Made by a program: the position numbers and the translations under genes | Shown: piece after piece, positions 17,110 to 27,003 of the stretch | Layout of the letters: each line of letters starts with the position of its first letter | How positions within the stretch are numbered: the stretch's first letter is position 1 | NCBI RefSeq assembly: GCF_002302565.1 | Contig: NZ_CP022382.1 | Location: forward strand, 257,001 to 321,000 | From: Capnocytophaga canimorsus | GTDB lineage: Bacteria; Bacteroidota; Bacteroidia; Flavobacteriales; Flavobacteriaceae | Reading direction: 5' to 3' | Length of the DNA stretch: 64,000 nucleotides | Notes under the pieces: generated by a model | Seen by the model: only the letters and a program-made list of their open reading frames with translations | Told to the model about the DNA's origin: nothing | Database searches by the model: none

Positions 17110-17538
17110 TTACCAAAACATAAATTTTCCACTTCGTTTTTCATAAAGATATTTGTCGTTTTCAATCTCCATCCCTTTACGATACTGAACATCAAACAAA
17201 TCACCCATTTCCGGAGTTGTTTCTAACAATTTCAAATGTTTTATTTTTTTGGAATTGATTTCTTTCGAAATAAAAGCACAACAAACTTCCAGTTCATCAC
17301 TGCATATAAGCTTTCCATGTAAATTTTCTCTCATTAGTAGAAAATCAACTAAAATAACAAGGTCTTTCTTTTGTGCGATTAAGGTTAATAGAAATATTTC
17401 AAGGTCATCAAATTTGATTGCCCACGGAAATACTGAATCATCATCTATATCCAGCAACAATGACAAGTCATATTGCACTTGTCCAAATGAGTTTTTATTT
17501 ACAATGATACTAAATGAAGTATATTGTTTCAATAACAT
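17110..17538 (-). pseudogene. C-terminal remnant of a nuclease-like gene
   Basis: A frame of 142 codons beginning in mid-protein. The segment SIIVNKNSFGQVQYDLSLLL and then VFPWAIKFDDLEIFL resembles the C-terminal part of Bacteroidetes proteins that carry a nuclease-related (NERD-like) N-terminal domain; the first ~10 residues are frame-specific noise. It lies 64 bp downstream of a fragment that looks like the N-terminal domain of the same kind of protein, so the two are best read as one gene with its middle deleted. No function is claimed. Confidence 0.4.
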
Positions 17539-17602
17539 CTCCTTTATTATCTATTATTTCCAAGATTTCTTTATTTTCAAAGATAATTTCAACTCTCCTT
17601 GT

Positions 17603-17890
17603 TTATGTATAAACATAACCAATTGAATCGTCGAAATCCTTTTTTATTCTTATAAAATCTTTTTCTGGATTTCTAAATGGTTCTTTCATTTGAAAATCTT
17701 TTGACTCAATAATGAAAGCAAATTCTTTCCATAAAATAAGAATGTCCTGTTCACAATTATTAATAAAATAACTGGAGAAAATTATTTCCTCACCTTTAAA
17801 AAATTGTTTGAATAGGCGGATAATTTTAGTTTCTAATAAGCTTCCTTTCCTCTTTACGAATTTATCCGTTAACTTACATGTGTTTTCCAA
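17603..17890 (-). pseudogene. N-terminal-domain remnant of the same nuclease-like gene
   Basis: A frame of 95 codons: RKGSLLETKIIRLFKQFFKG, then QDILILWKEFAFIIESKDF. This D-x-L...E-S-K pattern is reminiscent of NERD/PD-(D/E)XK-type nuclease domains. It has no convincing start: the only initiator is a TTG at the junction with the integrase stub and the ~210-bp repeat. The start of the gene was therefore lost when this junction formed. The ORF stops at 17603 and the homologous C-terminal piece resumes near 17538 in a different frame. Confidence 0.4.
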
Positions 17891-17949
17891 TCGATGAAAA
17901 GGCTAACTTTTCCGTCTTTTAATTTTCGTTGAAATAATGATATTTTCAT
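17869..17949 (-). pseudogene. Integrase 5' stub, about 19 native codons
   Basis: The minus strand starts MKISLFQRKLKDGKVSLFI, identical to the first 19 residues of the truncated integrase at 34996-35237. It then diverges (DWKTHVS) and stops at 17869. It is the start of a second Bacteroidetes arm-domain tyrosine recombinase whose body was deleted, and it marks the remnant of an older island. Confidence 0.75.
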
Positions 17950-18100
17950 AAGTAGTACATTTGTACTACTTTTTGGTTTGGAGTAGTACAAATGTATTAA
18001 TAAAAGATTACACTAGAAAATAAATTCAACATAATTTTCTGTAAATCAAATAAAAGAAAACACAAGAAACAAAAGAAAAACAAATTTATTTTCCGATACA
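17891..18100. repeat. Long direct repeat, left copy: mnmE-end attachment site plus integrase promoter
   Basis: About 210 bp closely matching 35179-35388, with roughly ten substitutions and one base of length difference by eye. It covers the first integrase codons, their upstream region, and, on the minus strand near 18087-18104, the codons TTC TGT ATC GGA AAA TAA (FCIGK-stop). The latter is a synonymous copy of the last codons of mnmE. It also carries AGTAGTAC-ATTT-GTACTACT at 17951-17970 and a further AGTAGTAC at 17982-17989; another AGTAGTAC is at 18154-18161. It is interpreted as the attachment junction between two stacked islands. Confidence 0.75.
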
Positions 18101-18691
18101 GAAAGTAAAAGCAAGCTGATTTTCAACAAACTAAACATTTAAAGATGTACAAAAGTAGTACAATTAAATGTATACCTCCAAAGTATTAATCTTTTGTTTT
18201 ACTTTTTAAAGTAGCTACAATCATATATTTTTATACGAATAGCTGTTTATTGACAGGGGAGTTAAAAGTATTTTATTTATTAAGTTCCTTCAGAGTTAGA
18301 ATGACCAATATGTTAATTTTTCCAAAATCTGTTTAGTTGCTTTTACTAAAAATTCATATATATTGTTAAGAACAGTGGCTAAAATCACTTTCATCTATTG
18401 ATATATATAAGGGGGGGTAAGTAAAAATATACCTTTACCAAAAAAGAGTTATAAATATTCTTTATCAAAATAAAAATTAAATAACAAATTATAAAAATTA
18501 CTAGTTTTTTTATCGTTACTATATCCATTAAAAACCAGCATAATATATAGCAGTAATTATTGAAAGGTTATCAGGGGTTAAAGCCATTTTTCTAATAGTT
18601 TAGTTAAAATAATTTGTACTTTTGTGGCTTTACTTCCGATAAATTTACATTATGGGAAGTTCTTCTGAATTAATCGCTCAAAAATAAAACT
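18101..18691. other. 590-bp AT-rich non-coding region at the left edge of the restriction island
   Basis: No plausible gene is seen on either strand. Points of note are an AGTAGTAC site at 18154-18161, a G7 run at 18411-18417, and a -7-like TACTTTTG at 18617-18624, 68 bp upstream of the hsdR start. The last is a possible promoter for the rightward hsd operon, although no clear -33 TTG stands at the expected distance. Confidence 0.4.
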
Positions 18692-21600
18692 ATGACCTCT
18701 AACTTTATATTTCTACAAGAAGACTATAATTTGTTATACAATATCGCCTATTTATCTGAAAAAAATCTCTATTCTGACCCCAACACTTGTATGTTTAAAC
18801 TTCGGCAGTTTAGCGAAGTGATGATTAATGAAATTTATCAGATTGAGCATATTCAGTTACCGTATGAGGGAAATCAGGCTTCTAAAATCAATACACTTAA
18901 AAAAGAAGGCATTATAGAGCCTATCATCGCCGATCTTTTTCATCAACTTCGACTCAAAGGAAATGATGCTGTGCATTCAGTGTACGCCTCGCAAGAAGCC
19001 GCCGAAACTTTACTCAGAATCGCTTACCAATTGGCCCGCTGGTTTGCGTTGTCTTATGGTGAGGGCACCAAAGGGCATTCGGAATTTGTGTTGCCTGAAA
19101 AACATACTTTTTCCATAGAGGATTTAAAAGCGGAAAAAGAATCCCAAGAAAAACAGATTGAGACCCTTCAAAAGCAATTATTTGAACTCCAAAAACAGAA
19201 AGAATATTTAGAGGAAAGCCAATCCAAAGAATTTTTATCGGCACAAAAAGAACGCGTGAAACAATCGCAAAAATACGCGAGTCAGCTCAATCTTTCTGAA
19301 GAGGAAACGCGAAAAATCATTGACGCTCAACTGCAAGAAGCGGGTTGGCAAGCCGATTCTATCCTCCTAAAATATTCGCAAGGCACTCGCCCCGAAAAAG
19401 GAAAAAATATAGCCATTGCCGAATTTCCCACCGATAAAGGTAATGCCGATTACGCCCTATTTGCAGGTTTGAAATTGGTCGGAATTGTAGAAGCCAAACC
19501 CGAACACAAAGACATTTCCGCCATCATCGCCAATCAGTGCAAGGACTATGCAACACACATCAAATCAGAACATTCTGAATACATTATTTCCCAATGGGGA
19601 GCTTATCAAGTACCTTTTGTCTTTGCTACCAATGGCAGAAAATATTTAAAGCAGTTGGAGACCAAATCGGGTATTTGGTTTTTGGACACACGCCGAAATG
19701 ATAACATTCCCAAGGCGTTACAAAGTTGGAAAAGTCCGCAAGGCTTATTGGAAGACTTGGAAAAAGACATCGAAAAAGCCAACCAAAAACTCGCCGAAAC
19801 GCCTTACAATTTGTTAAGAGACAAGGACGGACTCAACTTGCGTGAATACCAAATAAAAGCCGTAGAAACCACTGAAAGAGAATTACTTAAAGGCAAATCG
19901 TCAATTTTACTTTCAATGGCAACAGGCACAGGAAAAACGCGTACCCTTTTGGCGATGATATATCGTTTTTTGAAAACCCAACGCTTCAAACGCATTTTGT
20001 TTTTGGTGGATAGAACCTCGCTCGGCGAACAAGCACACGATGTATTCAGAGAAGTGCGATTGGAAGATTTGCAAACTTTAGCTAACATTTACAATATCAA
20101 AGGTTTGGAAGAGAAAACCATCGAGCGAGAAACCAAAATTCACTTGAGTACGGTACAGGCGATGGTCAAACGGATTTTGTACAACGAAGGCGAATATACC
20201 CCGTCGGTTTCCGATTATGATTTGATTATCATCGACGAAGCCCACCGAGGCTATACCCTTGATAAAGAGATGGCTGACGATGAATTGGAGTTCCGAAATC
20301 AGGACGATTTTGTCAGCAAATACCGAAGCGTGATTGATTATTTCGATGCCGTGAAAATTGCTGTTACTGCCACTCCTGCCCTCCATACCACCGAAATTTT
20401 CGGAAAACCAGTCTTTGAATACTCGTACCGTGAGGCGGTATTAGACGGATTTTTAGTGGATTATAATCTTCCGCATCAAATCATTACGCAATTGCGAAAA
20501 GAAGGCATTCATTACCAAAAAGGAGATACCATTCAACTTTTTGACCCTGAAAAAAATGAAATTACCGATTTTTCAGAAATTGAAGACGAACTCGATTTTG
20601 ACATCGAACAATTTAATAAAGAAATCATTGTAGAAGATTTTAACCGAGTGGTACTCACCGAAATCGCCCAAGACCTTGACCCTGAAGGACAAGGAAAAAC
20701 GCTGATTTTTGCCGTAGATGACCAACACGCCGACCTCATCGTAAAAATTCTCAAAGAAATTTATGCCGAGCAAGGTATTGATAATGATGCAATTAAAAAA
20801 ATCACAGCAAATGACTCGATGGGTGGAAAAAAACGCGTTTTGGAAGCCATCAAGCAATTCAAGAACGAAAAATATCCGAACATTGCCGTTACGGTGGATT
20901 TGCTCACCACAGGAATTGATGTGCCTGAAATCACCTCGTTGGTGTTTTTACGCCGTGTGAAATCAAGGATTTTGTTTGAACAAATGTTAGGGAGAGCCAC
21001 GCGTCTTTGTCCGAAAATTAATAAAGAAAATTTTGAAATTTACGACCCTGTGGGCGTTTTTGAAAGCATTGTAGATTTTACAAAAATGACGCCCGTAGCT
21101 ACCAATCCGTCTGCCTCTTTTGAGGATATTATCGATGGAATTAACCACAACGGCGAGACTTCTTCGGTGAAAAAATATGTAAATCAGCTCATTGGAAGAT
21201 TGCAAAGACGAGTAAAAAATATTGTAAAACAAGACGAAGATTATTTCCTTAATTTACAGAAAACAACACCACAAGAGTTTATCCGAGAACTGAAAGAACA
21301 ACCCATTGATGAGGTAAAAATCTTTATCCAAAACCATAAAAAAGCGATTGAATTTTTGTTTCATTCCAAATCAAAATCAAATCAATACAAAATCATCAGT
21401 GATAAAACCGACCAAGTTGCCGAACGCTACCAAGGCTACGGCGGAGCGGAACAACGCCCCGAGGATTACATCGAAGCATTCAGAACTTTTATCACGGAAA
21501 ATCAAAACCGAATAGCCGCTCTCAACATCCTCTGCACCCGACCAAAGGAGCTGACACGCAACGAACTCAAAAGCCTCCGATTGGAAATGGAACAGGCGGG

Positions 21601-21955
21601 CTATTCCATCAGGGAAATCAACCATGCTTGGAACAAAGCCAAAAATGTGGACATCACCACTGATATCATCGGCATCGTTCGTACTTTGGCGTTGGGCAGT
21701 GCTTTGGTGGATTATTCCGTTCGCTTAGAAAATGCGTTTAAGAAACTCAAAAACCATCGTCAATTCACAAAAATTGAAGAAAAATGGCTCGACCGCATCG
21801 AAAAACACCTCGTCAAAGAACAATTCATCGACCACGAAAGTTTTAACACGGGAGCATTCAAAAACGAAGGTGGCTACGAAAAAATAAACAAAGCCTTTAA
21901 AAATCAATTAGATGAAATTGTAGATGAGTTGAAGGAGTATCTTTTTGTGGGGTGA
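18692..21955 (+). CDS. hsdR: Type I restriction enzyme R subunit (HsdR, EcoEI type)
   Basis: Translocase/endonuclease subunit of a type I restriction system, 1087 residues. Residues 1-115 resemble a DUF4145-type domain. A coiled coil follows (KESQEKQIETLQKQLFELQK). The nuclease domain has DYALFAGLKLVGIVEAKPEH near residues 252-272 (D...ExK). The SF2 motor has Walker A TGTGKTRT near 410, DEAHRG near 514, TATPA near 560, TTGIDVPE near 740 and GRATR near 768. The C-terminal domain resembles the EcoEI R family. It is the first gene of a rightward operon continuing with hamA, hamB, hsdM, an ATPase gene and hsdS. Its base composition is less AT-rich than that of hamAB. Confidence 0.93.
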   Translation: MTSNFIFLQEDYNLLYNIAYLSEKNLYSDPNTCMFKLRQFSEVMINEIYQIEHIQLPYEGNQASKINTLKKEGIIEPIIADLFHQLRLKGNDAVHSVYASQEAAETLLRIAYQLARWFALSYGEGTKGHSEFVLPEKHTFSIEDLKAEKESQEKQIETLQKQLFELQKQKEYLEESQSKEFLSAQKERVKQSQKYASQLNLSEEETRKIIDAQLQEAGWQADSILLKYSQGTRPEKGKNIAIAEFPTDKGNADYALFAGLKLVGIVEAKPEHKDISAIIANQCKDYATHIKSEHSEYIISQWGAYQVPFVFATNGRKYLKQLETKSGIWFLDTRRNDNIPKALQSWKSPQGLLEDLEKDIEKANQKLAETPYNLLRDKDGLNLREYQIKAVETTERELLKGKSSILLSMATGTGKTRTLLAMIYRFLKTQRFKRILFLVDRTSLGEQAHDVFREVRLEDLQTLANIYNIKGLEEKTIERETKIHLSTVQAMVKRILYNEGEYTPSVSDYDLIIIDEAHRGYTLDKEMADDELEFRNQDDFVSKYRSVIDYFDAVKIAVTATPALHTTEIFGKPVFEYSYREAVLDGFLVDYNLPHQIITQLRKEGIHYQKGDTIQLFDPEKNEITDFSEIEDELDFDIEQFNKEIIVEDFNRVVLTEIAQDLDPEGQGKTLIFAVDDQHADLIVKILKEIYAEQGIDNDAIKKITANDSMGGKKRVLEAIKQFKNEKYPNIAVTVDLLTTGIDVPEITSLVFLRRVKSRILFEQMLGRATRLCPKINKENFEIYDPVGVFESIVDFTKMTPVATNPSASFEDIIDGINHNGETSSVKKYVNQLIGRLQRRVKNIVKQDEDYFLNLQKTTPQEFIRELKEQPIDEVKIFIQNHKKAIEFLFHSKSKSNQYKIISDKTDQVAERYQGYGGAEQRPEDYIEAFRTFITENQNRIAALNILCTRPKELTRNELKSLRLEMEQAGYSIREINHAWNKAKNVDITTDIIGIVRTLALGSALVDYSVRLENAFKKLKNHRQFTKIEEKWLDRIEKHLVKEQFIDHESFNTGAFKNEGGYEKINKAFKNQLDEIVDELKEYLFVG

Positions 21956-22045
21956 GTTTTTTAAAGGTTAATTGTTAATGATTAATGGGTTCATAAATAT
22001 TATATAGAAAAAAAGATTTATAAATTTGTGGGAAATATAAAGAAT

Positions 22046-22936
22046 ATGCTTAATCATCTTACTAATACTGATTTGCTACTAAAGCATATATATTGGTTCT
22101 ATGAAGATTTAAATATAGAACCTAGAAAAGAACATTATGGTCTTTCGATAAATTATTCTGATATAAAAGAAAGAAGAGATGATTTCTTGGCAGAGTTACT
22201 TAATACTATTGTGAATTGGGTTTACCATAAAAGTAAACAAGAGAAATTATTCAATGATAGATTAAAAGATACGGATTTTGGTAATGCTATGAGTTTTATA
22301 GTTAATCAAGCGTATAGTAAGTTTAGACCAGGACATCCTCAAGGACAATTTGGAGAGTTATTACTGTTTAATCTTATTCAGAATTACTATAAAGCAATCC
22401 CAATTCTTAGAAAACAACGAATTACAACATCTCTTGGACACGAAAGATTTGGAGCAGACGCGATTCATTATAAAAATGAAGAAAATATAAATGTATTTAT
22501 ACTAGGGGAATCTAAATGCTATAAGAGTGATTATCAGTTTAATAAAGCTTTTAAAGAATCTATACAAAGTATTATAAAAACATTTAACGATTTAGACAAA
22601 GAATTAGATTTATATCTATACGATGATTTTATTGAACCTGAATTAGAGGAACTTGTAAAAAAATACAAACAAGGCAAACTAGAAAACATTCGATATGAAC
22701 TTGTTTGTTTAATTATTTATAGCGAAAATAAAGAAGTGTTAGACAATAGAGGAGAGGAAATTATCAAAAGTAAAATTAAAAAAGTTATTCAAGATAGATG
22801 TAACTCAATAAGTGAAGATAGCTTTTCTAATATCGAAAAAGCTATATTAGCTAGAGTTAATTATATCATCTTTCCCATTTGGAATTTAGACACACTTTTA
22901 AATGATTTTCAAAATAAAGTAGGTTCAAAAAAATGA
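22046..22936 (+). CDS. hamA: HamA-like nuclease effector of a Hachiman antiphage system (DUF1837)
   Basis: Predicted nuclease subunit of Hachiman defence. The start is placed at the ATG at 22046 (MLNHLTNTD, 296 residues); an in-frame GTG at 22028 would add six residues. The DUF1837-type core is visible: GQFGELLLFNLI near residues 101-112, GHERFGADAIHY near 132-143 and VFILGESKCYKSD near 150-162. E104, D138 and E155-x-K157 form a PD-(D/E)XK-like active site. The gene overlaps hamB by 4 bp (ATGA), so the two are coupled. Both are distinctly AT-richer than hsdR and hsdM on either side. In known systems HamB, a DNA-damage-sensing helicase, holds HamA in check until infection, when HamA degrades DNA. 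Confidence 0.8.
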   Translation: MLNHLTNTDLLLKHIYWFYEDLNIEPRKEHYGLSINYSDIKERRDDFLAELLNTIVNWVYHKSKQEKLFNDRLKDTDFGNAMSFIVNQAYSKFRPGHPQGQFGELLLFNLIQNYYKAIPILRKQRITTSLGHERFGADAIHYKNEENINVFILGESKCYKSDYQFNKAFKESIQSIIKTFNDLDKELDLYLYDDFIEPELEELVKKYKQGKLENIRYELVCLIIYSENKEVLDNRGEEIIKSKIKKVIQDRCNSISEDSFSNIEKAILARVNYIIFPIWNLDTLLNDFQNKVGSKK

Positions 22937-25455
22937 TACAAGAAGAACATAAGATAATAATTGATAAACTTTTGAGTATTGAACATAGATCGATTGCTCA
23001 GAAACTAAATTTTATTAGTGGTTCCGATATTATCTCAGATGAATTATTATATAAAGCGGTTGGAGTAATCGATTATTATTCAAGAATACAAGAAGACTAT
23101 GCAAAACAAATAGTTATTGTTCTATCTTCTATATTATATACTTATAAAAGGGAACATTGGGGAGGTTTAAACCAATTTTTAGTTATTGTCTTATCTCGTA
23201 TTGGATTTGCTCCTTCTGCAATTATGGTTGATAAGGATTTTGATTTTGAACAAAATCGATTTAGTCCTATGGATAGTTTTATCAATCAGTTAAGTACAAT
23301 AATAAATCAGTTGAAATATGAGATATTTGTAAAAGATAAAATATTTCTACTTACTGATTTTCAAAAAAATATTTGGGATAAATGCAATGAAGCTAAATTT
23401 ATAGGGATTTCTGCTCCTACCTCTGCTGGAAAATCATTTATTATATTATTAAAATCAATAGAAAATATATTGAGGGAGGGAGGAAATATTGTCTACATTG
23501 TTCCTACACTAAGCCTAATTACACAAGTTGTTAATGATTATCATAAAATATTAAAAGAGTTTGGATTAGATAATTATAGTATTTTAACAAGTTGTAATGA
23601 CAGTGAAACTATCAATATCATATATATATTGACTCCCGAAAGAATGATTTCGGCATATAGAGAAAATGAAAAGCCATTTGGAAATATAAGTACATTTATT
23701 GTGGACGAAATTCAAAACATAGAAAGAATTGAAAACGAAGATGATGAGAGAGCAAAGATACTTTTTGATAGCCTTATTGAATTGAGTTTTAGCTACAATC
23801 CTAAAAATATTATTTTTAGTGGACCAAGGGTTAATGGATTAAAAAAAATGGGATTTGAGATATTTGAAGAAAAAGATTCTGTGGAAGTAAAGACTGATTC
23901 TTCGCCTGTTGCAAATTTCACATATAGCATTTCTAAAAAAGGAAAGAAATATTTTTTTAATCAATACTCACAAATCAAGAAAAACTATCAGACAATTGAG
24001 ATTAAAAACACAGAATATATTAAAATAGGAGGAAGTCAATATGATGATACTTATTTTAAATACTTAAACAACGTTGTACAATATTTAGGCAATGAAACAA
24101 AAAATATAATTTTTGCACCAACTTCAAATACTGCTAGAAAAATTGCTCTAAAGCTAAGTGAAAAAATAGTATTAAAAAATGATAGTGCTAAAATTCATAG
24201 TTTGATAAAATATATTTCCAACACTATTCATAAAAATTATGATCTTAACCAAGTACTTCGAAAAAGTATAATTTATCATCACGGAAAAATGCCTATTCAT
24301 ATAAGAAATGTTTTGGAATATGCCGTACGAGAAAAAATGATTAATAATATTGTTTGCACAACAACTCTTATGCAAGGAGTAAATATACCAGCTCAAAATG
24401 TAATTATGAGAAATGGAAATATTAGGCTTAAAAAAGAAAATGGAATTATGCCAAAATTGACAAACTACGAAATCTCTAATTTACGAGGAAGAGCAGGTAG
24501 ATTATTAAAAGATTTTATAGGAAGGACATTTGTGTTAGATCAAAATGCTTTTGAAAACAAAGCTGAGACAATAACTTTATTTCAAGATGAAGAAAAATCA
24601 TTGAAAACAGGTTATTCTAATATTTTTGAAAAATATAACAAGCAAATAAATTCTTCTTTATTTGAAAATATTAGTAGCGAAAAAGTTGATAAAAACATAG
24701 GTGATAACTTTAGTTTCTTAGTTACTTATATACGAGGAACTATATTACGATATAAAGAAAAAAGTTTTAAAAGATTAGATTCTGTAGGTGTAAAATTATC
24801 TAAAGAGCAAATTTCAAAAATTTATAATGAATTAATTAATAACTTATCTGTTCCATTAGAAGTTTGTTTTAGAAATAGGTATATAGATCCATTTGTTTTA
24901 AATGATATTTACAAAGAAATAGACTATTTTGAATTACCTATGTCAATTAATGATAGTCTATTAGCTGATAAGTTATTTAATACAGTAAATAAAATAAAAG
25001 AAAGATTTCCAAAATTATATGAAAAAGCTTTTAGTAAACAAAATTTATCAATTTATTTTTTCTATACAGTTAATAATTGGATTAAAGAGAAAAGTCTAAA
25101 AAAAATATTGAGTCACTCACATTTTGATACATCAGAAAAAATTGATAATGCAATAAATATTATACAAAAAGATATATGCTTTAACCTTTCTACTTTATTA
25201 AGACCTTTTTATTCTATAAAAGACTCTGATTCAAAATTCGTTAGTTATATAGAAATGGGAGCTTACAAGCCGATAACAATCCAACTTATTAATTTAAATA
25301 TTCCTAGAGAAGTGGCAATAATTCTAAGGGATACGATTTTTAGAGATCAAATATATAATGATAATTTATCAGATAAAGTTATCATAAAAACAATCAATGA
25401 TAATTTTGATAAAATTGATTTTTGGAATCAAGTTCAATTATCACATTTGACATAA
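22933..25455 (+). CDS. hamB: HamB-like SF2 helicase of a Hachiman antiphage system
   Basis: An 840-residue superfamily 2 helicase paired with HamA. After an ~130-residue N-terminal domain, the motor has Walker A APTSAGKS at 161-168, motif Ia VPTLSLITQV near 190, motif II DEIQ at 258-261, motif IV IIFAPTSNTA near 395, TTTLMQGVNIPA near 475 and motif VI NLRGRAGR near 516. The Ski2/HelC-like RGRAGR and DEIQ motifs fit HamB. The C-terminal ~280 residues are poorly conserved and helical. It begins inside the hamA stop codon and is followed by ~100 bp with a TTAATnATTAA-type spacer before hsdM. Its very low GC matches hamA and contrasts with its neighbours. Confidence 0.82.
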   Translation: MIQEEHKIIIDKLLSIEHRSIAQKLNFISGSDIISDELLYKAVGVIDYYSRIQEDYAKQIVIVLSSILYTYKREHWGGLNQFLVIVLSRIGFAPSAIMVDKDFDFEQNRFSPMDSFINQLSTIINQLKYEIFVKDKIFLLTDFQKNIWDKCNEAKFIGISAPTSAGKSFIILLKSIENILREGGNIVYIVPTLSLITQVVNDYHKILKEFGLDNYSILTSCNDSETINIIYILTPERMISAYRENEKPFGNISTFIVDEIQNIERIENEDDERAKILFDSLIELSFSYNPKNIIFSGPRVNGLKKMGFEIFEEKDSVEVKTDSSPVANFTYSISKKGKKYFFNQYSQIKKNYQTIEIKNTEYIKIGGSQYDDTYFKYLNNVVQYLGNETKNIIFAPTSNTARKIALKLSEKIVLKNDSAKIHSLIKYISNTIHKNYDLNQVLRKSIIYHHGKMPIHIRNVLEYAVREKMINNIVCTTTLMQGVNIPAQNVIMRNGNIRLKKENGIMPKLTNYEISNLRGRAGRLLKDFIGRTFVLDQNAFENKAETITLFQDEEKSLKTGYSNIFEKYNKQINSSLFENISSEKVDKNIGDNFSFLVTYIRGTILRYKEKSFKRLDSVGVKLSKEQISKIYNELINNLSVPLEVCFRNRYIDPFVLNDIYKEIDYFELPMSINDSLLADKLFNTVNKIKERFPKLYEKAFSKQNLSIYFFYTVNNWIKEKSLKKILSHSHFDTSEKIDNAINIIQKDICFNLSTLLRPFYSIKDSDSKFVSYIEMGAYKPITIQLINLNIPREVAIILRDTIFRDQIYNDNLSDKVIIKTINDNFDKIDFWNQVQLSHLT

Positions 25456-25558
25456 TTTTATACCCAAGGAATCAGAGAAAAATATACTAAAACTCAATTT
25501 CGTAGATGAATACAACTAACAATTTACAATTAACCATTAATAATTAACAATTACCCCC

Positions 25559-26977
25559 GTGAATAACCAAGAAATCGTATCAAAGCTGTGGGCTTTATGT
25601 AATGTATTAAGAGATGATGGCATCACCTATCATCAGTATGTAACGGAACTGACTTATATTCTGTTCCTAAAAATGGCAAAGGAAACCGATACCGAAAAGG
25701 AAATTCCTGAGCAGTATCGTTGGGACAAACTCGTAAAACAAGACGGCATCCTCCTGAAAAAGTTTTACAAGGAACTCTTGGAGCATTTGGGCGAAGAATG
25801 TACGGGACGCATACGCGAAATTTATGGCGGTGCAAAATCAAATATTGAAGAACCTAAAAACCTTGAAAAAATTATCAAAACCATTGACGAACTCGATTGG
25901 TATTCTGCCAAGGAAGAGGGCTTGGGCAACTTGTACGAAGGACTTTTAGAGAAAAACGCCAACGAAAAGAAATCGGGAGCGGGGCAATATTTCACCCCGC
26001 GTGTGCTGATTGATGTCATTACCGAGCTAATTAACCCAAAAGCGGGCGAACGCTGCAACGACCCTGCCTGCGGAACTTTCGGATTTATGATTGCCGCCGA
26101 CCGACATATTAAAAATCAGACTGATAACCTTTTCGATTTGTCCGAAGAAGAGCAAAATTTTCAAATCAATGAAGCCTTTACAGGGGGCGAACTCGTATAC
26201 GAAACGCACCGCTTGGCACTGATGAATGCGATGCTCCACGACATCAAGGGCGATATAAAATTGGGGGATACGCTTTCTTCCGAAGGTAAAAAAATGACAG
26301 GTTTTGATGTGGTACTGACCAATCCGCCCTTTGGTACAAAGAAAGGTGGCGAAAGAGCTACTCGCGACGATTTAACCTTTCCGACTTCTAATAAACAGCT
26401 CAACTTCTTGCAACATATCTACCGAAGTTTGAATGTGAATGGTCGTGCAGGTGTCGTATTGCCCGATAATGTTTTGTTTGTAGACAACGACGGCGAAAAA
26501 ATCCGTAAAGACCTGATGGATAAGTGCAATTTGCACACTATTTTGCGTCTGCCTACAGGGATTTTCTATGCCCAAGGCGTGAAAACCAATGTACTGTTTT
26601 TTACCAAAGGTAAAACCGAAAAAAACAATACCAAAGAAGTTTGGATTTATGACCTGCGAAGCAATATGCCGAATTTTGGGAAAACCAATCCTTTGAAATA
26701 CGAACATTTTCAGGAGTTTATCGAATGCTATTGCGAAGACGATTTCAGCCAACGAAAAGAAACCTATTCTGCTGAAAATCCGAAAGGTAGATGGCGAAAA
26801 TACACCATAGAAGAAATTATGGCACGCGATAAAACTAGTTTGGATATCGCGTGGCTCAAACAAGGCGAAGAAACCGAAGACATTCCCCTTGATGAACTAC
26901 TTGAAAACATCGAAGAAAAAGCTACCAATATTATGTCGGCAGTAGAAAAATTGAAGCTGATTATAAATTGTAAATAA
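25559..26977 (+). CDS. hsdM: Type I restriction-modification methylase subunit (HsdM)
   Basis: N6-adenine methyltransferase of the type I complex, 472 residues. The start is the GTG at 25559 (MNNQEIVSKLWALCNVLRDD), the conserved N-terminus; no upstream in-frame ATG exists. GQYFTPRVLIDVITELINP is near 142, motif I DPACGTFGF near 167 and catalytic motif IV NPPFGTKKGG near 255. Together with HsdS it methylates the target site; with HsdR it cleaves unmodified DNA. It is separated from hsdS by the AlbA_2 ATPase gene and its flanking 109-bp repeats. Confidence 0.95.
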   Translation: MNNQEIVSKLWALCNVLRDDGITYHQYVTELTYILFLKMAKETDTEKEIPEQYRWDKLVKQDGILLKKFYKELLEHLGEECTGRIREIYGGAKSNIEEPKNLEKIIKTIDELDWYSAKEEGLGNLYEGLLEKNANEKKSGAGQYFTPRVLIDVITELINPKAGERCNDPACGTFGFMIAADRHIKNQTDNLFDLSEEEQNFQINEAFTGGELVYETHRLALMNAMLHDIKGDIKLGDTLSSEGKKMTGFDVVLTNPPFGTKKGGERATRDDLTFPTSNKQLNFLQHIYRSLNVNGRAGVVLPDNVLFVDNDGEKIRKDLMDKCNLHTILRLPTGIFYAQGVKTNVLFFTKGKTEKNNTKEVWIYDLRSNMPNFGKTNPLKYEHFQEFIECYCEDDFSQRKETYSAENPKGRWRKYTIEEIMARDKTSLDIAWLKQGEETEDIPLDELLENIEEKATNIMSAVEKLKLIINCK

Positions 26978-27003
26978 ACAAGAGGAAAACATTCTTCTTT
27001 TAT

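Noticed and set aside
18411..18417. G7 run upstream of hsdR as a phase-variation tract
   Set aside because: It lies more than 200 bp upstream of the likely promoter in non-coding DNA and is short; nothing links it to expression.
19804..21907. Several minus-strand frames of 60-100 codons within hsdR
   Set aside because: All lie opposite recognised HsdR helicase motifs and are composition by-products.
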